This document shows positions 13,596-17,429 of a stretch of 17,429 nucleotides of DNA, piece after piece. The notes beneath the pieces were generated by a model. That model ran no database searches, was not told the DNA's origin, and was given only the letters and a program-made list of their open reading frames with translations. Source of the stretch: CAVZLD01 sp964522605 (GTDB lineage Bacteria > Planctomycetota > Planctomycetia > Pirellulales > Pirellulaceae); NCBI GenBank assembly GCA_964522605.1, contig CAZFWV010000123.1, positions 1-17,429 on the forward strand, given 5' to 3'. Within the stretch, counting starts at the first letter, position 1; each line of letters begins with the position of its first letter. Both the position numbers and the translations under genes were made by a program.

Positions 13596-15242
13596 TCAAC
13601 CACCAACGGCCTGATTGCGCTGTTGCGCCAGGTCGCGATATTGGCGAGCGGAGGCGTGATCCGGAGCGCGACGCAGGACCTGATTGAAGTCCTCGATCGC
13701 CTGATCGTACCGGCCGACATTCAAGTAGGCCAATCCGCGGTTAAGGTAGGCCGCGATGTATTCCGGCGCACCGCGAATCGCTCGTGTGTAGCTGCGAATC
13801 GCACTCTCCTGTTCACCGAGCTTCGATTCCGTCAGTCCTTGCCAGAACATGGCACGCGGTTCCTGTTGAAACGGGTTGAACTGATTGTTCGACGCCGCCT
13901 CAAAATCCTGCAAAGCCAACTGATAGTCGCCTTGATAGAAGTAGCAGATTCCTCGCCGCAAAAACGGATCACTGCCAAAGTACTGTAACAAAGTCGATGT
14001 CGGAATGTTCTCAATCCCTTCGGTGTAGGCCGCGATCGCACCGGGCAGATCGTTCATCATCCGCAAGGCGAGTCCGATCGTGAAACGGGCCTGAGCCTCC
14101 TGCAGAAACTGGGGATCGCTATCGAGCAGGAATTCGCAGTCCCGAATGGCGGCCTGATACAGCTCATCCCGCCCGGTATCGCCGGAAGTTTCATTCGCTA
14201 AGCTGATGAACGCCTGGGCACGCTGCAACAAGACGGATTCGGCGCGCGATTCCAAAGGATCCACGGTATCTCCCGGAAGGTTCTTCACGCCGAAGGGAGC
14301 TTTCTGCAGAAAATCATTCATCGCCGCAATCGCGGAACGCAGATCCGATACGATCTGCTCGCTGCTTCCGTCCGGTCGGGAAGACTCCATGTTCGCACGC
14401 TGGATCAAAGTGCCCGCCAATTCGGCCGATGCCTCCGTTCCCTTGCCCATCAACTGCACCGCCCGCTCGAGATCCGCCACGGCAAATTCCAGACTCGGGT
14501 CCTCTCGGCGCAGAAGCGACAAGACGCGTCCCCGCTCCAGATAGGCTTCCCCGAAATCCTCCCGTAAGCGAATGGCCTGATTTAGCGACGAGAGGGCCAT
14601 CCCCAGATCGCGCTGTCCGGATTCGTCCCGCCCTGCGCCGGGGGAACTGGCCACGAGCCGTAGACGAGCCTTACCCAGCAAGTAGAAAGCGATCGGATTC
14701 GACGAATCAATCGCCGTGGCCTGATCGAGCGCGTCAACCGCTTCCCGGTAGCGTCCGGTCTGCAAATAGAGGTCTCCAAGCTCGATGTTGGCGGCGGAGA
14801 GAAAACCCGGAATGATCGCGGCCTGGTTATTCATCGTGGCGCGCGTTACCAATTCAATCGCCTCGTTCTTCGCTCCTTGCGCACTCAGACAGCGACCAAT
14901 CCCCAGATAGGCAATGGGGTCATTCGGATTCAGCTCGAGCATCTTGTTGTACTGCTCAAGCGCCTCAGCCCACTTCTGCTCGCTAACGAGCTGTTCAGCC
15001 CGCTTCCCAGCCGCATCGTACTGTTGTTGACGCTCTTCCATGGTCAGCGGCTGGCCGGGTTCCGATGGCCCTTCAGCGAAGCCTTCCCCCGTATCACCGA
15101 AGATGTCATCAACGCCCGCATTCAACGGATCCTCGGCCGCTGGCTCCGCCTGACCAGACGCGGACCGTGGGGCAATCAAAACCCAGAAGCCCAACAAGGC
15201 ACAGATCAAGACACAGAGTCTCAACAGACGCAGCCAAGTCAT
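13596..15242 (-). CDS. Secreted or membrane-anchored TPR-repeat protein
   Basis: The 548-aa product starts with a signal peptide or anchor (MTWLRLLRL, hydrophobic VLICALLGFWVLIAP, then RSASGQA), followed by an acidic Pro/Gly linker and a long run of tetratricopeptide repeats. Clear repeats include KWAEALEQYNKMLELNPNDP, RYREAVDALDQATAIDSSNP, GAIAAYTEGIENIP, QLALQDFEAASNNQ, SAIRSYTRAIRGAPEY and QAIEDFNQVLRRAPDH. TPRs form helical scaffolds for protein-protein contacts, so an extracytoplasmic assembly or scaffold role is likely; no enzymatic domain is seen. ATG 15242 is chosen because the hydrophobic segment follows at once and GGGGGA lies 8 nt upstream; a longer frame to 15371 adds an Arg-rich, non-signal-like extension. 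It is a single gene converging on the CNNM/CorC-like gene. Confidence 0.85.
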   Translation of the reverse strand: MTWLRLLRLCVLICALLGFWVLIAPRSASGQAEPAAEDPLNAGVDDIFGDTGEGFAEGPSEPGQPLTMEERQQQYDAAGKRAEQLVSEQKWAEALEQYNKMLELNPNDPIAYLGIGRCLSAQGAKNEAIELVTRATMNNQAAIIPGFLSAANIELGDLYLQTGRYREAVDALDQATAIDSSNPIAFYLLGKARLRLVASSPGAGRDESGQRDLGMALSSLNQAIRLREDFGEAYLERGRVLSLLRREDPSLEFAVADLERAVQLMGKGTEASAELAGTLIQRANMESSRPDGSSEQIVSDLRSAIAAMNDFLQKAPFGVKNLPGDTVDPLESRAESVLLQRAQAFISLANETSGDTGRDELYQAAIRDCEFLLDSDPQFLQEAQARFTIGLALRMMNDLPGAIAAYTEGIENIPTSTLLQYFGSDPFLRRGICYFYQGDYQLALQDFEAASNNQFNPFQQEPRAMFWQGLTESKLGEQESAIRSYTRAIRGAPEYIAAYLNRGLAYLNVGRYDQAIEDFNQVLRRAPDHASARQYRDLAQQRNQAVGG

Positions 15243-15664
15243 CGATAATTTCCCCCGAATATGGAAGGCGTGCAGGCAAAGGCGATTCGTATCACGTGAC
15301 GCACCGAGAAAACGGAGTTCCCGGCGAAACCGAGCCACCCGCCGACTCCGCCAGAACGGCTCGCACGTCACGCGCTCTCAAATATAGTTCGCTACTCCTG
15401 CAGCGATGGCAACTTACGTTCCGCCGCGCCGGTGCACAGCCAACCGAGTGCCAGCGCGCCCCAGGAGAGCCGAATCGCTCGCCCGGAAAGGGAGTCGATC
15501 GGGACCCTCATGCGGACCGACTCGCGGTGGCCAGCGTAATCCGTAAAACCTGAATTCTTGGGGCTGATTTGACAACCGGCAGGGCGAGGGCCCCGCCGAG
15601 CCGAAGATTCCTCGCACCTGTTACGTCGTGGGAATGCTGTAACTTCATTCGAGCCATCAACTTA
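15243..15664. other. Gene-free region upstream of the TPR gene
   Basis: No convincing ORF. Visible items: a palindrome TCACGTGA at 15292-15299, a CGTCACG sequence about 70 bp further upstream of the TPR gene in inverted orientation to it, and TATATT on the minus strand (15381-15386) that could be a -10 box although the nearest TTGCCA is 20 bp away. The stretch from about 15420 to 15660 shows only a short GC-rich hairpin (around 15583-15600). Confidence 0.5.
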
Positions 15665-15665
15665 A

Positions 15666-15701
15666 AAACTGCCCGACCTCCCCGCAGAGGACGGGCAGTT
15701 T
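15666..15701 (-). terminator. Strong intrinsic terminator
   Basis: A perfect 10-bp stem, AAACTGCCCG with CGGGCAGTTT, continues past one mismatch into 4 bp (CCTC/GAGG) around a 6-nt loop. On the minus strand the stem runs straight into TTTTTAAG, the U-tract expected of a Rho-independent terminator. It lies about 190 nt downstream of tRNA-Gln on the same strand and is the best terminator in the window. Confidence 0.85.
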
Positions 15702-15891
15702 AGAAGTGTTGATTTTGCCCGAGTTTCGAAGCAGGAGCCACTGTTCTTCCGCGTGATTTGGGCCGAGGTAGGGAAACTGAACCGCAGAGTGATGCACAAG
15801 GAGTTCCGATCCTTAGGGGGAGCGATCGCGTATGACCGGCACTCAGAAGCGAGGAGAGACGAGGACAACCCCAGGATGAATCAACCGGCAG

Positions 15892-15962
15892 CTCGGGGAC
15901 TAGGATTCGAACCTAGACTGACGGATCCAAAATCCGTAGTGCTGCCATTACACCATCCCCGA
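15892..15962 (-). tRNA. tRNA-Gln (anticodon UUG)
   Basis: The 71-nt minus-strand sequence folds as a cloverleaf: acceptor TCGGGGA/TCCCCGA, D-arm GTG...CAC with TAATGGCAG loop, anticodon stem ACGGA/TCCGT with loop TTTTGGA (anticodon TTG, reading CAA), variable CAGT, and T-arm CTAGG/CCTAG with loop TTCGAAT. The discriminator base is G. CCA is not encoded (CTG follows), so it must be added by tRNA nucleotidyltransferase. It lies 54 bp downstream of rex on the same strand and could be cotranscribed with it; a terminator follows 190 nt later. Confidence 0.96.
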
Positions 15963-16016
15963 ATCCCTGGTTCGGGATCGCCAAACCGACCCCCGAACGC
16001 GGGCTTCCGACACACT

Positions 16017-16688
16017 TTACGCATTTGACGGCCGGTTCACAACTGCGAATGACAACTGTTCCAGCTCCATCGCCAAATCCACGGAGACCACCCGGATGGT
16101 CGGCGGAAGATTCAGGGTCACGGGCGCAAAATTCAAAATGCCCTCCAGCCCCGCCGCGACGAGCGTTTCCGCGACCGAACCAGCCGCCGAACCAGGAACG
16201 GCAAGGATCCCGAGTTTGATCTGCTGCTCGGCAACTACGGCGGACAGTCGCTCCATCGAATGCACCGAAATCCCTTCCAGCGACCTCCCGACTTTTGCCG
16301 GATCGGCGTCAAACGCCGCCGCAATGCGGAATCCCTGCTCGCGAAATCCCCGGTACCCCATCAGAGCCCGACCCAGGTTTCCGACACCCACCATCGCGAT
16401 CGGCCACAGGCGATCGGTGCCGAGAATCCGCTGGATCGCCGCAACGAGTTCTCCACACCGATACCCGACTCCCGGATAACCGAATTGGCCAAAATAGGCC
16501 AAATCCTTTCGCACCTGTGCATCCGTGAAGCCGAGCAACTGCCCCAGCTGCGTGGAACTGATCGTTTGCCGGTCGTCGCGTAATTGCTGCTGTAACTCGC
16601 GCAAGTAGAGACTCAAACGGCCAACGGCCGCCTGGGGAATCGACGCGTCCCCTCCCCCGCGGGATCCTCCTCTCCGACTTCCGCCCAT
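16017..16688 (-). CDS. rex: Redox-sensing transcriptional repressor Rex
   Basis: Rex senses the cytoplasmic NADH/NAD+ ratio and represses fermentation or respiration genes when NAD+ is high. The 223-aa length fits. The N-terminal winged helix is clear (LYLRELQQQL, TISSTQLGQLLGFTDAQVRK, then DLAYFGQFGYPGVGY, about residues 27-76), followed by a Rossmann fold with the dinucleotide-binding GVGNLG (101-106) and FDADPAKVG, and a C-terminal segment ending DLAMELEQLSFAVVN. The Gly/Arg/Ser-rich first 14 residues are an extra. ATG 16688 has GAAGG 5 nt upstream. The regulated genes are not identifiable here; no TTGTGA-type Rex operator was noticed near it, but other dyads lie upstream (16729-16783). 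Confidence 0.94.
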   Translation of the reverse strand: MGGSRRGGSRGGGDASIPQAAVGRLSLYLRELQQQLRDDRQTISSTQLGQLLGFTDAQVRKDLAYFGQFGYPGVGYRCGELVAAIQRILGTDRLWPIAMVGVGNLGRALMGYRGFREQGFRIAAAFDADPAKVGRSLEGISVHSMERLSAVVAEQQIKLGILAVPGSAAGSVAETLVAAGLEGILNFAPVTLNLPPTIRVVSVDLAMELEQLSFAVVNRPSNA

Positions 16689-16728
16689 CGTTGCCTTCTG
16701 TTGCCCGACGGCTCGGTTTGCTCAATCA

Positions 16729-16783
16729 CTGCCGTCACTCTAACCCGTGCCCGATACGGCAGCAAGCCAGCGATTCAATCGCT
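16729..16783 (-). promoter_or_regulatory. Two dyads upstream of rex
   Basis: AGCGATT-C-AATCGCT (16769-16783) is a perfect 7-1-7 palindrome about 80 bp before the rex start. CTGCCGT (16729-16735) and ACGGCAG (16756-16762) form a 7-bp inverted repeat with a 20-nt loop nearer the gene. On the minus strand TTGCTG and TAGAGT, 17 bp apart, overlap the latter and could be a weak promoter. The palindrome does not match the known Rex consensus. Confidence 0.35.
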
Positions 16784-17031
16784 AGCAGGCCCGCATTTCT
16801 CTTATTTCTCCTAAGATCCGGGACCGATGAAGAGCCCGCATCCTTGCTGTTCTCGGCAAAAAAAAAGTTCCAGTTATACGGCGCAGTCAACCCAAAACTC
16901 TCTTTTACTGCAAGCAATTGATTGCCCTGGAATTCCCTAGCTTGCCGATCTTACTCGACATCAGGTTCGTTCTTGGGCCTGGAATGCACGGGACGGCTCG
17001 CCCTAGCGGTCGCCTCGCCTCCGATGTGACC
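16784..17031. other. Gene-free stretch between rex and the last gene
   Basis: Together with the dyads on either side this is part of a 433-bp gap. It contains a run of nine A (16858-16866) and an AT-richer segment to about 16930; no ORF with protein-like composition is seen on either strand. The last gene's promoter probably lies here or just downstream, but I could not pick one out. Confidence 0.45.
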
Positions 17032-17077
17032 AGGACAAGAACGATTCTGTCCTCGGTGAACGCGACAACAGAGTCGC
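17032..17077 (+). promoter_or_regulatory. Two consecutive hairpins upstream of the last gene
   Basis: Hairpin 1: AGGACAAGAA, loop CGA, TTCTGTCCT (17032-17053), nine pairs with one bulged A. Hairpin 2: GCGAC, loop AACAGA, GTCGC (17062-17077). They end 30 nt before the Shine-Dalgarno AAGGAG (17108-17113). They may be structured 5' leader or an operator. Confidence 0.4.
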
Positions 17078-17121
17078 CAGACTAGTTCCCGGTAACATGA
17101 GTTGCTGAAGGAGATCGGAAG

Positions 17122-17429
17122 ATGAGCAAGCGTTTCGGAGTGCCGATTCTGGCGGTCCTTTTGACCGTAGGGTCGGCGAACCTGGCGCGCGCCGCGTATT
17201 GTGGTGCCGCCAATTATTGCCGCTGTGCATGGAACGCCGGAATGGTGTTGAGCACCACCGGAGTTGCCGCAGAAGGCGCCGTCGTAGAAGGGACCGCGGA
17301 AGCGGTTGCCGATAACGGTGCAGCGGCCGTGGCCAACGATGGCAGCTGTACCATCATGGTTACGCGACGTCGCGTGGTGTACGAACCCGAACAGTACACC
17401 GCGTACCGCACCGTTTATGACACGGTCTA
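17122..17429 (+). CDS. Secreted Tyr-rich repeat protein (5' part only)
   Basis: Only the first 102 codons are in the window; the frame runs off the right edge. Residues 1-25 form a signal peptide (MSKRFGVPILAVLLTVGS, then ANLARA-A). The mature part begins AYCGAANYCRCAWNAG, a Cys/Tyr-rich start, passes through an Ala/Glu/Gly-rich segment, and then enters SCTIMVTRRRVVYEPEQY followed by TAYRTVYDTV, which looks like the start of a repeat with regularly spaced Tyr and Thr-Val. I recall this arrangement from long secreted proteins of planctomycetes with YTxxKTVYE-type repeats, but function there is unknown. The start is well supported: AGGAG 8 nt upstream of ATG 17122. Confidence 0.8.
   Translation, partial: MSKRFGVPILAVLLTVGSANLARAAYCGAANYCRCAWNAGMVLSTTGVAAEGAVVEGTAEAVADNGAAAVANDGSCTIMVTRRRVVYEPEQYTAYRTVYDTV

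Noticed and set aside
15662..15868. A 68-codon minus-strand frame after tRNA-Gln
   Set aside because: Its 3' end runs through the intrinsic terminator stem and it has no start signal; more likely trailer or small RNA.
16858..16866. Run of nine A as a terminator for either strand
   Set aside because: No hairpin precedes it on the minus strand (T-tract side), so it is reported only as a homopolymer.

Overview
This window is about 17.4 kb of ordinary, gene-dense bacterial chromosome with fairly high GC. It most likely comes from a planctomycete, probably near Pirellula/Rhodopirellula. That placement is inference from recalled family features, not a search. The pointers are the truncated secreted protein at the right edge (a Cys/Tyr-rich start followed by a Y-x-x-Y-R-T-V-Y type repeat), the REP-like inverted repeats built on a TCGTTT...AGCCG.AGGCG core, the 7-bp GGCTRYA arrays, and the housekeeping set around them.

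Left part (1-5083): a secreted neutral-ceramidase-like protein (+) converges on a small one-helix membrane protein with a Pro/Tyr-rich tail (-). A two-helix protein with a PH-like tail (+) diverges from the latter. A 635-bp gene-free stretch then carries two adjacent REP-like inverted-repeat elements and a perfect dyad. It is followed by an ArsR-type regulator, a SpoU/TrmH-type RNA 2'-O-methyltransferase and a 480-bp intergenic region with a second 7-bp repeat array.

Middle part (5084-13542, all +): purA (IMP to adenylosuccinate), then uppS-cdsA (undecaprenyl carrier and CDP-diacylglycerol supply), then a tight cluster of phoH, a pgpH-type 7TM-HD protein, ybeY and a CNNM/CorC-like CBS membrane protein. 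The last four lie within 8 nt of each other or overlap. phoH-yqfF(pgpH)-ybeY is an order known from Firmicutes, which suggests a shared RNA-processing/envelope-signalling operon.

Right part (13543-17429): a secreted TPR protein (-), a strong intrinsic terminator (-), tRNA-Gln(UUG) (-), the redox-sensing repressor rex (-), a 430-bp region with several dyads, and the truncated secreted repeat protein (+).

I found no CRISPR array, transposase, phage gene or obvious new defence or biosynthetic system. The items most worth a second look are the paired REP elements, the 7-bp arrays (one at the start of the ceramidase gene), the His-to-Asp change at YbeY's third metal ligand, the altered CdsA signature, and the hairpins ahead of phoH, rex and the last gene.
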